Assembly: GCF_036898095.1 (NCBI RefSeq)
Contig: NC_090763.1
Coordinates: forward strand, 61,063,241 to 61,127,240
Source: Palaemon carinicauda
Taxonomy: Eukaryota > Arthropoda > Malacostraca > Decapoda > Palaemonidae
Reading direction: 5' to 3'
Length of the DNA: 64,000 nucleotides
Part shown: positions 43,867-55,589 of the stretch, in pieces
Layout: every line of letters begins with the position of its first letter
Position numbering within the stretch: position 1 is the first letter of the stretch
The notes under the pieces: model-generated
What the model saw: the letters and a program-made list of their open reading frames with translations, nothing else
What the model was told of the DNA's origin: nothing
Database searches by the model: none
Translations under genes and position numbers: made by a program

Positions 43867-44150
43867 CTACCACCGGCTGTGGAATTCGCCGCGAACTATG
43901 GTCGCGCGAGGGCGAACGGTCGCGCAAAGGCGAATGGTCGCGCGGGCGCACAGGCGAGTGGTCGCGCGGGCGCACAGGCGAGTGGTCGCGCGGGCGCGCA
44001 GGCGAGCGGTCGCGAGGGCGAGCGATCGCGCGGGCGCGCAGGCGAGCGATCGCGCGGGCGCGCAACGATCGCGCGGGCGCGCAACGATCGCGCGGGCGCG
44101 CAGGCGAGCGATCGCGCGGGCGCGCAGGCGAATGGGCGTGACGGCGAGGG
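43867..44150. repeat. GC-rich minisatellite with units of about 24 bp
   Basis: Degenerate repeats of GCGCGGGCGCGCAGGCGAGC. On the minus strand they encode an Arg-rich RPRDHSPV / ARPRDRS pattern that looks like an RS domain and is probably part of the old gag linker. Confidence 0.85.
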
Positions 44151-44269
44151 ATCGTGCTGCCGCGTAGGTGAAGAAGATCGCTGGCGGTAAGCGATGGCGA
44201 GCAGCATGTGTAGGTGAATGATCGCGTGATAGGGTGCGATGGTGATCAGCATCCGCAAGAGGGCGAGCG

Positions 44270-44929
44270 TTCAGGGTTGTGCGATGAGGAGCAGCATGCG
44301 TAAGCGGGCAATCGTGCAGGGTTGTGCGATGGCGAGCAGCATGCGCAGGTGAATGATCGCGTGAAAGGGTGCGATGGTGATCAGCATCTGCAGGAGGGCG
44401 ATCGTTCAGGGTTGTGCGATGAGGAGCAGCATGCGTAAGCGGGCAATCGTTCAGGGTTGTGCGATGGCGAGCAGCATGCGCAGGTGAATGATCGCGTGAA
44501 AGGGTGCGATGGTGATCAGCATCCGCAAGAGGGCGATCGTTCAGGGTTGTGCGATGAGGAGCAGCATGCGTAAGCGGGCAATCGTTCAGGGTTGTGCGAT
44601 GGCGATCAGCATCCGCAGTTGAGGGTCGCGCGATGGCGATCAGCATCCGCAGTTGAGGGTCGCGCGATGGCGATCAGCATCCGCAGTTGAGGGTCGCGCG
44701 ATGGCGATCAGCATCCGCAGTTGAGGGTCGCGCGATGGCGATCAGCATCCGCAGTTGAGGGTCGCGCGATGGCGATCAGCATCCGCAGTTGAGGGTCGCG
44801 CGATGGCGATCAGCATCCGCAGTTGAGGGTCGCGCGATGGCGATCAGCATCCGCAGTTGAGGGTCGCGCGATGGCGATCAGCATCTGCAGTTGAGGGTCG
44901 CGCGATGGCGATCAGCATCCGCAGTTGAG
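44270..44929. repeat. 34-bp minisatellite with higher-order organisation
   Basis: From about 44,590 to 44,929 there are ten head-to-tail copies of a 34-base unit containing GCGATGGCGATCAGCATCC. To the left, related but divergent units form a longer repeat of about 135 bases, four units long: GCGATGAGGAGCAGCATGCG recurs at 44,281, 44,416 and 44,551. The right block is almost homogeneous and the left block is not. Confidence 0.93.
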
Positions 44930-45008
44930 CTAGTAGCTGGCGAACCATGTTCCTTCAGAAGTGTTGGAGAACGTTGGCGTGCCAGCTGTAACACACGTGG
45001 GCGATCCG

Positions 45009-45118
45009 GAGATCGCTGGCGAGCTGATGATCGCTGACGAGCTGACGATCGCTGGCGAGCTGATGATCGCTGACGAGCTGATGATCGCTGACGAGCTGAT
45101 GATCGCTGACGAGCAGAA
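45009..45118. repeat. 18-bp minisatellite
   Basis: Six tandem copies of an 18-base unit of the form GATCGCTGACGAGCTGAT. A multiple of three keeps the frame open on both strands. Confidence 0.9.
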
Positions 45119-45349
45119 GGCTACGCGTGGAAGCCTGCGCAAAGAAGAAGAGTCCTTGACCCCGACCTGAACCGAAGTTCTAGATCGCGAGGGCGAACGT
45201 GGGCGCACAGGGCACGTAACAGGAACCGCAGGGAAGATCATCTTGAAAGCGCTGACGAACAGGAGAGCGCTGACGAACAGAAGGGCGCGCAGGGAAACCC
45301 TGACACGCAAGGGAAGAACCCCCGTGGGGGCAACCCTTTGCCCCGAAGG

Positions 45350-45440
45350 GATCGTTGTCCGCCGGGAGACTGATGTCCGTCGGAAGACCGCTGTCCGTCG
45401 GGAAGACCGTTGTCCGTCGGGAAGACCGTTGCCCGTCGGG
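45350..45440. repeat. Second 18-bp minisatellite
   Basis: About five imperfect tandem copies of GACCGTTGTCCGTCGGGA within the decayed family-C element. Confidence 0.85.
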
Positions 45441-46756
45441 AGACGAGATTAGACTGCTGTCCATCTGCACCAAGACGGAAGATCGAGAAAAAGAAGTTGT
45501 AGGCTGCAAACGGAGATTCAAAAAGGCGCCTCAAGCACCCTTATAGGGAGATGAGAGGCCCTACGACGAGGCGGACGGAGGGCCTTACGGCGAGGGAGGC
45601 CAACAGCAACAGCAACAGAAGAAACCTCCGAAGAGGAGTCTCTATGAGTGTACTCTCTCGCGAACGACAGAGAAACACTTCGTGGAAGAGACTGGTCAGC
45701 CAGTGACCTAAAAGGGGCAATCCTCCGAAGAGGAGCCCCTGCAGTTGCCCAGCCCCTTGAGCGAAACTGCAGGTGCGACCGCTCAGCACCAAGAGCATAG
45801 TCGCACGAAAAAAAGGCAAGAGAAGAACCCCCCAAAAGAGGAAAAGCTCAAGCCTGGACAGGAAAAAACTTCCCTCGGAAGGAAAGTTATCCGCCCAAGG
45901 AGGCAAGCCTCCTGACTGTTCTAAAATGAACTGGAGAGCTGTCCGTCGACACAGGAGTACTACCAGTAGAAGGAGACACGCCCCTGACGACAATACAAGG
46001 GGGGAGGCAGCAACAGCCGAATCCCCAGGACTCAACCAGACAGCTCACACCGTTGCTATATTACAGAAACGAACTAGATCGGTAACTGTAAAAAAATAAA
46101 ACAAATAATATTAGTACACATTCATTCCCCCGGGAAGGCTCCGAAGAGGAATCCCGAGGAAAAGGAACAAGAATTACACAACAGGCACGTGCCCTCACAA
46201 CCACTTACACTCGCGGAAGGAGAGCTGTAACCAAAACAGAATTATAACAATTATAATTATGTAACTATGTAATTATGTAATTTAAAAAAAGAATGAACAC
46301 TAAAGAAAAAAACGAAAACCCCGAAAGGAATCGTTCTACAAGCTGAAAAATTAATAACTACAATTAGATTCATAAACTAATTGAGACAAAATGTACGGCG
46401 TAGCAACCCCACCCACACGGGAAGGAAGCTACAAGGGCGTAGTAAAACATAGTAAAAGGGTGAACGACCTCAAGAGAGAGAGAGAGAGAAAGACCAAAGT
46501 CAAACTCGATCGCAACCCATAAAATTAGGCCGTGGTGGCCTAACTGCCGAGGCCTCCACGTAGATATCGTACACTACACACACACATCTGAAAAGGAATC
46601 TTACTTATTTCTATACTCAAATATATATACAAACATGAAAACATGTTTACATATATATTGAGTAAAAGAAAAGTAAGCGATTAAGTAAAGACAAAACAGA
46701 CAATGGCTGCCAAGCGAGGACCAAGACAGAGACGTCTGTCACAGTCCGAGCCAAAA

Positions 46757-46942
46757 GTGAAAGTGAGTATTCACCTGTGTGTGAGGGGGAGGAGGGGTAG
46801 CTAGCTACCACTCCCCTACCCCCCCGCTAACTAGCGCGGGGGTAATACACCCTCGTTAAATTCTAATGGCTCGCCATTTCAGCTACGCTAAAAGTAATAA
46901 CCCTTTGTAAATAGCGTGGTTTGTATTTCGGTTACGGAACAA
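46757..46942. repeat. 5' inverted terminal repeat, family C
   Basis: Reverse complement of 39,185-39,335. The outer 43 bases are inverted in the ICR. The element ends with GGTTACGGAACAA. Confidence 0.92.
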
Positions 46943-49900
46943 CTATTTTTTGATGAAATGCTTCCAACTATTTTCAAAGAGGTGAAGTGAAAAAATTGTG
47001 GAAGAGACTTAGTCTTGAAACAATATTTGCTCTAATGGGAGGCCAAAAAGAAAAAATATTATGCTCCTAAAACCTACCTTAAATTACAGTGCTTTGCAGT
47101 TCCCTATGCATTTACCTGATGCCTTTGATAATAGGAAAAGTTTTTTCCCTATAAAATCTATAAGTCAAAGAGTTTCCAATGGTTCAAAAGTGGAACTCAA
47201 GGTAAAAAAAAAATTGACCTGATTTCTAGAGGCCTTTTAATACTAAAAGCCTTAAATCATGCATTATAACACATGAATTAGATTTTCATAAAAGGACAGC
47301 ATCAAAATTTTCAATATTATCATCTAACTAGTTTCAGTTATTGAGTATTCTTAGACTGGCTCTATTAGAACCTATAAAACACAATCTAGAGGGTTGCAAA
47401 AACCCTACAGTGGGTTCTGAGAATGCAATGGGTAGTTTCCAGATGGTTTTATGATGCCTGGGCCCTCTGACAACAGAGACTACAGATCTGCTCATCCTTC
47501 CCCTTGAGCCAGATCAGGGTTATTACGAGCCATTTTTTTGTTTAAAGAGAACCCAAACTTGTTTCATAGGTGCTGAATCATGGCAAATGATGAGAATGTG
47601 CAAAGATCTAAATTTGTCCAATATGTAACAGGCCATTTACATTCTATGCTACAGGATCCAGAACAGCGATGTTGCAAACATTACTATGTTCGCGTGAACC
47701 CACAATTTCCAAATTTCTAACATAATGAAAGATGTAGCAACCATTAGTTTGGAAGAATTTGTCTCTTTCTGTTTAGTTGAACTTTTCATTTATCCCAAGA
47801 AGTTTAATCTGATCATGAAATATACTTCTCAGAGAGGGACCGTGAGGTCTATCCTAACAAGATTTCTAAAAAAAAAAAAAAAAAAAAAAAAGAAAATGTA
47901 TCCCCGCCACAAGACACAAATAAAATATGGATAAAGATCTCCAAAAATCATTCCTGTGCACACATTGCAGTGATTGTTAACATATCTGGCATAACAGGCT
48001 GACTTTAGTTCTGGTACCTAACTGAGCAACTACTTTATCAAATACATCTATATCTACAACATGCAAAGAAAAAGAGGAAGATATAAAAAAAAAAAACACA
48101 CATTACGCCTCAGAGACTATCCCATCACTGAGGCCTACAACTGTCTTCTTTTCTTAATCATAAGACGCGCAAAGGCTGATACAACCTCGGAAGTCCTCCT
48201 AGATTAAACTGGTCTTGGAAAATGATCAGATAATCCAAAATTGAATTTAAACCTTGAGGGTCTGCAAATTTATCCAAATTTCTCCAAGTTACCAGCACTT
48301 CCCTTATCCCGTAAAGGGTGGTAACCTTATACTACCTTAGTTCCGGATGTGACGAAATACGTCTGAAAACACAACAGTGTGCCCTACCACCAGTAGTTCC
48401 TGGTCTATCTTCATATTAACGAGGATTAATAAATATCTAAAACTAATCGTCAGACCTAACCTCATTTAAGTAACTAACAACTTAAAGCAACCGATAAAAA
48501 TTTTAACCATTATATGAAGATAAATCCTTTAAACTAATCCCTACAGTATATCATTTAATGCAAAGAATTCATTAAGGTATTTATTAAAATAATATGTAAT
48601 TTCCTTGCTGACAAGTTCAAGGGCAGGAAACAGATTATAATCCAGGAATAGACTGGCAATAATCTGTCTTGAGGGATAAAAGGCTTTAAAACCAAACAGG
48701 AACTTGAATTACCAGCCTCACTTTGAAGTTGAGATAGCAAATTCACATATTTTAACCCAAAACGAACTACGTACCTTACGTAACTTATTTAGACATTAAA
48801 TGGTTTATCTTAGACATTCTAATTATGATCTCATTAATACTGTAATCTATTTTCAAGACCTTAATAAACTGTTTTTCAATTGTCTACTTACTACATACGT
48901 GAACTGAAGTATAAGAAATGAAGAAATTCATTTAAGCAAGTGGGGCAGGAATCCCTACATTTACCCAGTTAAAGAATAACAAGAGGTGAGCTAGTGGCGT
49001 GCAAGCCGATGCAGTCAGCCATTCAAATATGATGCAATTCAATTTATCAAATTTAGCAAATCTTTAATAAAACAATTAACAAAGAAAATGTTTAGCCTAA
49101 AGTAATTATAAGATTTGCCAAGCCAATCCTGTAACATTAGTTGTAAAAGGGGGCTTATTTTATAATGATAAAATATCCAGAATACCATATCAGCAAAAAA
49201 GGATATGCGGTTGTTTAGAAGCACTTACTTTAGCAGAAGGAAGGATATACTGTAAGGATCCACGCTACCATCTCGGTCTTCTGCCTCACAAATTCTAGGG
49301 GTGTCTTATAAAGAGTTGCTAGAACTGTGGAAGTCCGAGAGTTACCCAGAAGAAGGGTCAAAAGTAAATAAAGAAAACCGAGCTATAGGAGAGGATCTCG
49401 AACCAATAGCTACTATATGAGGAGTTTGGCTAATGTTCAAACGTGGCAGGTTAGGCTTGAAACACTACCCTAAATCAAAAACTTACTAGTTTCTGAGCTT
49501 TCACTAAAGGAGGTAATGAAGTTGAATTCTTAATATGACTATTCAATAAAAACTAAACTCAATAGGTTCTTGCAAAGACAAAGGCTGGAGTGGCATTACT
49601 ATCACCAATCTCTCTTTATTCCACTAGCCTAGCCTTCTATTTTAAAAGTAAGCCTTCTATAACACTAAAAATAACTTTTATTATATAAACTGCAAAGTTA
49701 AGTATTTCAATAACACTTCCTACATTATTACCCACAAAAAACCAGATTGTAAACCTTGCATCTAAAGATTTTTGTTTATTAGCAGTAATGATGGGCTCAA
49801 AAGCTGGAAATTAAATTGACTCTAGAACAAGATTAGGTAACTGATTAAGCTTATGCAAGTCAAAACATCTTTGAGGTATAGAAACTTTAAAGTCTAAAGT

Positions 49901-50429
49901 AGGCTAGAGATGCCAGCAAGCTTTTCTTTATAATTGAAACAACAAATTAATGACTATACATGAAAAGGGAGAATGTGTAGTTTTTCGAGAAACTTCCATC
50001 AGGATGACATGGCTCTACCCCAAAAAGGAATATGTAGTTACAGAAGCAGCTGTCTCCAAATACTTGAGGAAAAAAAGGTATCAGAACCTATTTTAAAAAC
50101 CTTATTAGAGAGTTTTTATAGCAATCAAGTTATGTAAGTTTTAAAAAGGATCTATTTCAATACATTCGGGATAAAGCTGTGTTATGACCACCCTTATCTT
50201 CTTTGGTTACCGCTAATTTTTACTTTGCCTACACTTACACAATAGTCTAGCCTATTCTTTCCACATTCTTCTCTGTCCTCATACACCATACAACAGTGAG
50301 ATTACCAAACAATTCTTCTTTGTTCAGGGGGTTAACTACTACACTATAATTGTTCAGAGGCTACTTTCCTCTTGGTAAGGGTAGAAGAGATTTTAGTCAT
50401 GGTAAACAGCTCTTCTAGGAGGACACTCC
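46943..50429. other. Intergenic or intronic DNA, no gene recognised
   Basis: A 3.5-kb AT-rich stretch. It contains an A-rich run near 47,869-47,891 and a donor-like segment near 49,222 discussed as a finding. I see no coding signal that I can support. Confidence 0.5.
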
Positions 50430-50737
50430 AAAATCAAATCCTTGTTCAGTCTTGGTACTGTAGTGCATAACCTATGTACCATGGTCTTCCATTGTCCTGG
50501 GTCAGAGTTCTCTTGCTTGAGGGTACACTGAGGCACACTATTCTATTTTATTTCTCTTCCTCCACCTTTAAGTTTTTATAGTTTATATATGAAAGATCTA
50601 TTTTAATGTTGTAACTTTTCTTAAAATATATTTTAATTGTTCTTTACTTCTACTTTATTTTATTTCTTTGTTTATTTTCCTCACTGGGTCATTTTTACCT
50701 TGTTGCTTAGCTAATAATAATAATAATAATGATAAAA
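50430..50737 (+). repeat. Interspersed repeat copy 1, (AAT)n tail
   Basis: About 300 bases aligning with 50,945-51,240 (shared GCTTGAGGGTACACT, ATTTCTCTTCCTCC and AAGTTTTTAT). It ends in GTTGCTTAGCTAATAATAAT. The 3' part resembles the 3' UTR of the LINE fragment at 18,220-18,376. I believe the family is common in decapods, from memory only. Confidence 0.75.
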
Positions 50738-50944
50738 CTAAAACATGATGCACTTCTACCTTTTTTGCATACAACTGGTACTTGAGCTGCTGTGTATTTT
50801 CTCAGGTTTAGTTTTAGGGTGCAGACAAAGCCTTTGCAATGGTACCTTTAGTGTACTCGCAATGCATTTTAGTTTTGTATATCTCTCTTTTATATTACGT
50901 ACTGTGTCTTTTTCTTCATATCTGTCATAAAAAAATTATTTTCC

Positions 50945-51245
50945 ATACGACTTCCAATCCAAAATCAAACCATTGTTCTCTAGTTTAGGGCAGTGCCATA
51001 ACCTCTGTATCATGGCCTTCCACTGTCTTGGGTTACAGTTCTAATGCTTGAGGGTACACTCGGGCATACTCTCTAATTTCTCTTCCTCCTGTTTTGTTAA
51101 AGTTTTTATGATATATTTATTTGATGTTATTCTTAAAATATTCTATTTTTCCTTATTTCCTTTCCTCAGTGACCTATTTTCCCTGTTGGAGCCACTGGGC
51201 TTATAGCATTTTGCTTTTCCAACTAGGGTTGTAGCTTAGCAAATA
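50945..51245 (+). repeat. Interspersed repeat copy 2, interrupted by a LINE
   Basis: Same family as 50,430-50,737, ending GGGTTGTAGCTTAGCAAATA. Its expected (AAT)n tail is absent here and instead appears at 60,086-60,105, after a LINE and a DIRS-like element. Confidence 0.8.
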
Positions 51246-53672
51246 CATACATACATACATATACCAAGGCACTTCCCCCAATTTTGGGGGGTAGCCGACA
51301 TCAAACAAATGAAACGAAAAAGGAGACCTCTCCTCTCTACGTTCCTCCCAGCCTGACAATGGACTCAACCAAGTTCGGCTGGTACTGCTAAGGTGCCACA
51401 GCCCAAACTCCCCCGTTATCCACCACATATGAAGCTTCATAACGCTGAATCCCCTACTGCTGCTACCTCCGCGGTCTTCCAAGGCACCGGAGGAAGCAGC
51501 AGGGCCTACTGGAACTGCGTCACAATCGCTCACCATACATTCCTATTTCTAGCACGCTCTCTTGCCTCTCTCACATCTATCCTCCCATCACCCAGAACTT
51601 TCTTCACTCCATCCATCCACCCAAACCTTGGCCTTCCTCTTGTACTTCTCCCATCAACTCTTGCATTCATAACCTTCTTTAGCAGAGAGCCATTTTCCAT
51701 TCTCTCAACATGGCCAAACCACCTCAACACATTCATATCCACTCTAGCCGCTAACTCATTTCTTACACCCGTTCTCACCCTCACTACTTCGTTCCTATCC
51801 CTATCTACTTGAGATACACCAGCCATACTCCTTAGACACTTCATCTCAAACACATTCAATTTCTGTCTCTCCGTCACTTTCATTCCCCACAACTCCGATC
51901 CATACATCACAGTTGGTACAATCACTTTCTCATACAGAACTCTCCATACATTCATGCCCAACCCTCTATTTTCTACTACTCCCTTAACTGCCCCCTTTGC
52001 ATCCTTCATTCACTCTCTGACGTACATCTGCTTCCACTCCACCATTTGCTGCAACAACAGACCCCAAGTACTTAAACTGATCCACCTCCTCAAGTAACTC
52101 TCCATTCAACATGACATTCAACCTCGCACCACCTTCCCTTCCCGTACATCTCATAACCTTACTCTTACCCACATTGACTCTCAACTTCCTTCTCTCACAC
52201 ACCCTTCCAAATTCTGTCACTAATCGGCCAAGCTTCTCTTCCGCGACTGCAACCAGTACAGTATCATCCGCAAACAACAACTGATTTACCTCCCATTCAT
52301 GGTAATTCTTGTCAACCAGTTTCATCCTCGTCCAAGCACTCGGGCATTCACCTCTCTCACCACTCCATCAACAAACAAGTTAAACAACCACGGCAACATC
52401 ACACATCCGTCTCAGCCCCACTCTCACTGGAAACCAATCGCTCACTTCATTTCCTATCTTAATACATGCTTTACTACCTATGTAGAAACTTTTCACTGCT
52501 TGCAACAACCTTCCACCAACTCCAGATAACCTAATCACATTCCACATTGCTTCCCTATCAACTCGTCATACTCTTTCTCCAGATCCATAAACGCAACATA
52601 CACCTCCTTACCTTTTGCTAAATATTTCTTGCATATCTGCTTAACTAAAAATCTGATTCATACAACCCCTACCTCTTCTAAAACCACCCTGTACTTCTAA
52701 GATTGCATTCTCTGTTTTATCCTTAATCCTATCAATCAGTACTCTACCATACACTTTTCCAACTACACTCAACAAACTAATACCCCTTGAATTACAACAC
52801 TCATGCACATCTCCCTTACCCTTATATAGTGGTACAATACATACACAAACCCAATCTACTGGTACCATTGACAACACAAAACACATTAAACAATCTCACC
52901 AACCATTCAAGTACAGTCACACCCCCTTTCTTCAACATCTCAGCTCTCACACCATCCATACCAGATGCTTTTCCTACTCTTGTTTCATCTAGTGCTCTCC
53001 TCACTTCCTCTCTTGTAATCTCTCTCTCATTCTCATCTCCCATCACCGGCACCTCAACACCTGCAACAGCAATTATATCTGCCTCCCTATTATCCTCAAC
53101 ATTCAGTAAACTTTCAAAATATTCTGCCCACCTTTTCCTTGCCTCCTCTCCTTTTAACAACCTTTCATTTCCATCTTTCACTGTCTCTTCAATTCTTAAC
53201 CCAGCCTTCCTTACTCTCTTCACTTCTTTCCAAAACTTCTTATTCTCTTCATATGAATGACCCAATCCCTGACCCCACCTCAGGTCAGCTGCCCTCTTTG
53301 CCTCACTTACCTTGCACTTTACTTCCACATTTTTCTCTCTATATTTTTCATACTTCTCTCTACTATTACTCTGCAGCCATTCTTCAAAAGCTCTCTTTTT
53401 CTCTTCCACTTTTACCTCCACTCCTTCATTCCACCATTCACTGCCCTTCCTCATGCTGCCTCCAACAAATTTCTTGCCACACACATCACTTGCAATCCCA
53501 ACAAAGTTTTCTTTTACTAACTTCCACTCCTCTAAATTACCAGTTTCTCTTACTTTCACTTCGTCATATGCCATTTTCAACCTTCCTTGATATTTAATTT
53601 TTACCCCTGGGTTTTAATAGCTCTTCAACCCTCACTAGTTCCCTTTTACATCCACCTACTCTACTCTATTAT
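51246..53672 (-). mobile_element. LINE (non-LTR retrotransposon)
   Basis: A minus-strand element of about 2.4 kb flanked by a 10-base direct repeat TTAGCAAATA (51,236-51,245 and 53,673-53,682). Its 3' tail is a short ATAC/TATG microsatellite (51,243-51,262) rather than poly-A. It is probably 5'-truncated, because no endonuclease domain is seen. Confidence 0.85.
51530..53640 (-). pseudogene. LINE reverse transcriptase with frameshifts
   Basis: Pieces in order on the minus strand: a pre-RT region from 53,580 (SEWWNEGVEVKVEEKKRAF, ARKRWAEYFESLLNVED, GKASGMDGVRAEMLK); motif region VPLYKGKGDVHECCNSRGIS; GFRRGRGCMNQI; a degraded middle (52,330-52,640) with GLRRMCD-type sequence; QLLFADDTVLVA (catalytic FADD box); QFKYLGSVVAANGG; and a C-terminus with RWFGHVERMENGS and RGRPRFGWMDGVK. 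At least three frame changes break it. The clade is not certain. Confidence 0.85.
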
Positions 53673-53681
53673 TTAGCAAAT

Positions 53682-53890
53682 ATGTTATTTTTATAATAAA
53701 ATAAATTTTTGAATATACTTACCCGGTGATTATATAAGCTGCAACTCTGTTGCTCGACAGAAAACTCTACGTTAAAAATCCGCCAGCGATCGCTATGCAG
53801 GTAGGGGGTGTACTTCAACAGCGCCATCTGTCGTGCAGGTACTCAGTACTCAATGTAAACAAAGAACTCAATTTTCTCCTCGGTCCACTG
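53682..53890. repeat. 3' inverted terminal repeat of the rearranged family-B element
   Basis: About 53,737-53,885 is the inverse of about 59,915-60,050, with shared GCGATCGCTATGCAGGTA. The outermost 55 bases are inverted in the ICR. Confidence 0.92.
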
Positions 53891-53924
53891 CGTCTCTATT
53901 GGGGAGGAAGGGAGGGTCCTTTAA

Positions 53925-54017
53925 TATATAATCACCGGGTAAGTATATTCAAAAATTTATTTTATTATAAAAATAACATTTTTCAATATTTAACTTAGCC
54001 GGTGATTATATAAGCTG
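53925..54017. repeat. Internal complementary region of the rearranged family-B element
   Basis: Two halves inverse to the two outer ends of the element (53,682-53,736 and 60,046-60,088). The layout is the same as in the copies at 24,327 and 2,461. Confidence 0.92.
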
Positions 54018-54420
54018 ATTCACACCCAGGGGGGTGGGTAGAGACCAGCAATAAATGTTTACATTATCATGAGCTAAGGATTTTTTATTTTATTTTAGCA
54101 GTTATCAAAATAACAAACTTAAAATAAATAAGTACCTGGTAAGGGAGTCGACTTGAACAATTACTCTGCCTTTTTAAGTACGTCTTCCTTACGGAGCCTC
54201 GCGATCCTCTTAGGATGCTGAGCGACCCTTAGGAGCTGAAGTATCAAGGGTTGCAACCCATACAACAGGATCTCATCAAAACCTCTAATCTAGGCGCTTC
54301 TCAAGAAATGACTTTGACCACCCGCCAAATCAAGTAGGATGCGAAAGGCTTCTTAGCCTTCCGGACAACCCAAAAACAATAATAAAACATTTCAAGAGAA
54401 AGATTAAAAAGGTTATGGAA

Positions 54421-55589
54421 TTAGGGAATTGTAGTGGTTGAGCCCTCACCCACTACTGCACTCGTTGCTACGAATGGTCCCAGAGTGTAGCAGTTCTCGT
54501 AAAGAGACTGGACATTCTTAAGATAAAAAGACGCGAACACTGACTTGCTTTCCCAATAGGTTGCATCGATTATACTTTGCAGAGATCTATTTTGTTTAAA
54601 GGCCACGGAAGTTGCGACAGCTCTAACTTCGTGTGTCCTTACCTTCAGCAAAGCTTGGTCTTCCTCATTCAGATGGGAATGAGCTTCTCGTATTAACAGT
54701 CTGATAAAATAGGAAAAAGCATTCTTTGACATAGGCAAAGATGGTTTCTTAACTGAACACCATAAAGCTTCAGACGGGCCTCGTAAAGGTTTAGTTCGTT
54801 TTAAATAGAACTTAAGAGCTCTTACAGGGCATAAGACTCTTTCTAGTTCATTTCCAACCATACGATAAGTTTGGAATATCGAACGATATTGGCCAAAGCC
54901 GAGAAGGCAGCTCGTTATTGGCTAGAAAACCAAGTTGTAGAACATGTAGCCGTTTCGGATGAGAATCCGATGTTCTTGCTGGAGGCATGAATCTCACTGA
55001 CTCATTTAGCTGTGGCTAAGCATACCAGGAAAAGAGTCTTTAAGGTGAGATCTTTCAGGGAGGCTGATTGTAGCGGTTCGAACCTGTCTGACATAAGGAA
55101 TCTTAGTACCACGTCTAAATTCCAACCAGGTGTAACCAAACGACGCTCCTTCGTGGTCTCAAAAGACTTAAGGAGGTCCTGTAGATCTTTATTGTTGGAA
55201 AGATCTAAGCCTCTGTGACGGAAGACTGATGCCAACATGCTTCTGTAACCCTTGATAGTGGGAGCTGAAAGAGATCGTTCTTTCCTCAGATATAAGAGGA
55301 AGTCAGCTATTTGAGTTACAGAGGTACTGGTCGAGGATACGGATACTGACTTGCACCAGTTTCGGAAGATTTCCCACTTCGATTGGTAGACTCTAAGGGT
55401 GGATGTTCTCCTTGCTCTAGCAATTGCTCTGGCTGCCTCCTTCGAAAAGCCTCTAGCTCTCGAGAGTCTTTCGATAGTCTAAAGGCAGTCAGACGAAGAG
55501 CGTGGAGGCCTTGGTGTACCTTCTTTACGTGTGGCTGACGTAGAAGGTCCACCCTTAGGGGAAGTGTTCTGGGAACGTCTACTAGCCAT
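54421..55589 (-). pseudogene. Tyrosine recombinase relic, family B
   Basis: The conserved start ATG (MASRRSQN) is at 55,587-55,589. N-terminal and middle parts lie at 55,002-55,480, with LASVFRHRGLDLSNNKDL and LFLVCLATAK, but the residues after AK are altered by stops near 55,000. The C-terminal part (54,421-54,861) has HEVRAVATS, TYWESKSVF (an Arg-to-Glu change compared with YWRSKS) and ASFYLKNV with the Tyr. Several frame breaks are present. Confidence 0.85.

Larger units (their letters stand above)
39127..46942 (-). mobile_element. Decayed GC-rich DIRS-like element, family C
   Basis: A 7.8-kb unit bounded by inverted repeats with an ICR. The orientation (ICR next to the left end) and an RT relic on the minus strand show that it is read leftwards. 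The interior is clearly richer in G and C than the surroundings. It has no intact gene but contains the RT relic at 41,700-42,600, a 5S-rRNA-like insert, and a gag-like region full of minisatellites at 43,700-45,500. It could be an old copy or one derived non-autonomously. Confidence 0.85.

Noticed and set aside
43867..44646. A 259-codon open frame rich in His, Thr and Asp
   Set aside because: It is produced by in-phase minisatellite units and has no similarity to a known domain, so it is not reported as a gene.
44590..44929. Regular 34-base repeats that could suggest a CRISPR array
   Set aside because: The units are directly adjacent with no unique spacers, and the DNA is eukaryotic.
48555..49224. 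Short minus-strand frames as N-terminal MBIP exons
   Set aside because: Their translations do not resemble the MBIP N-terminal region, and borders were not convincing.
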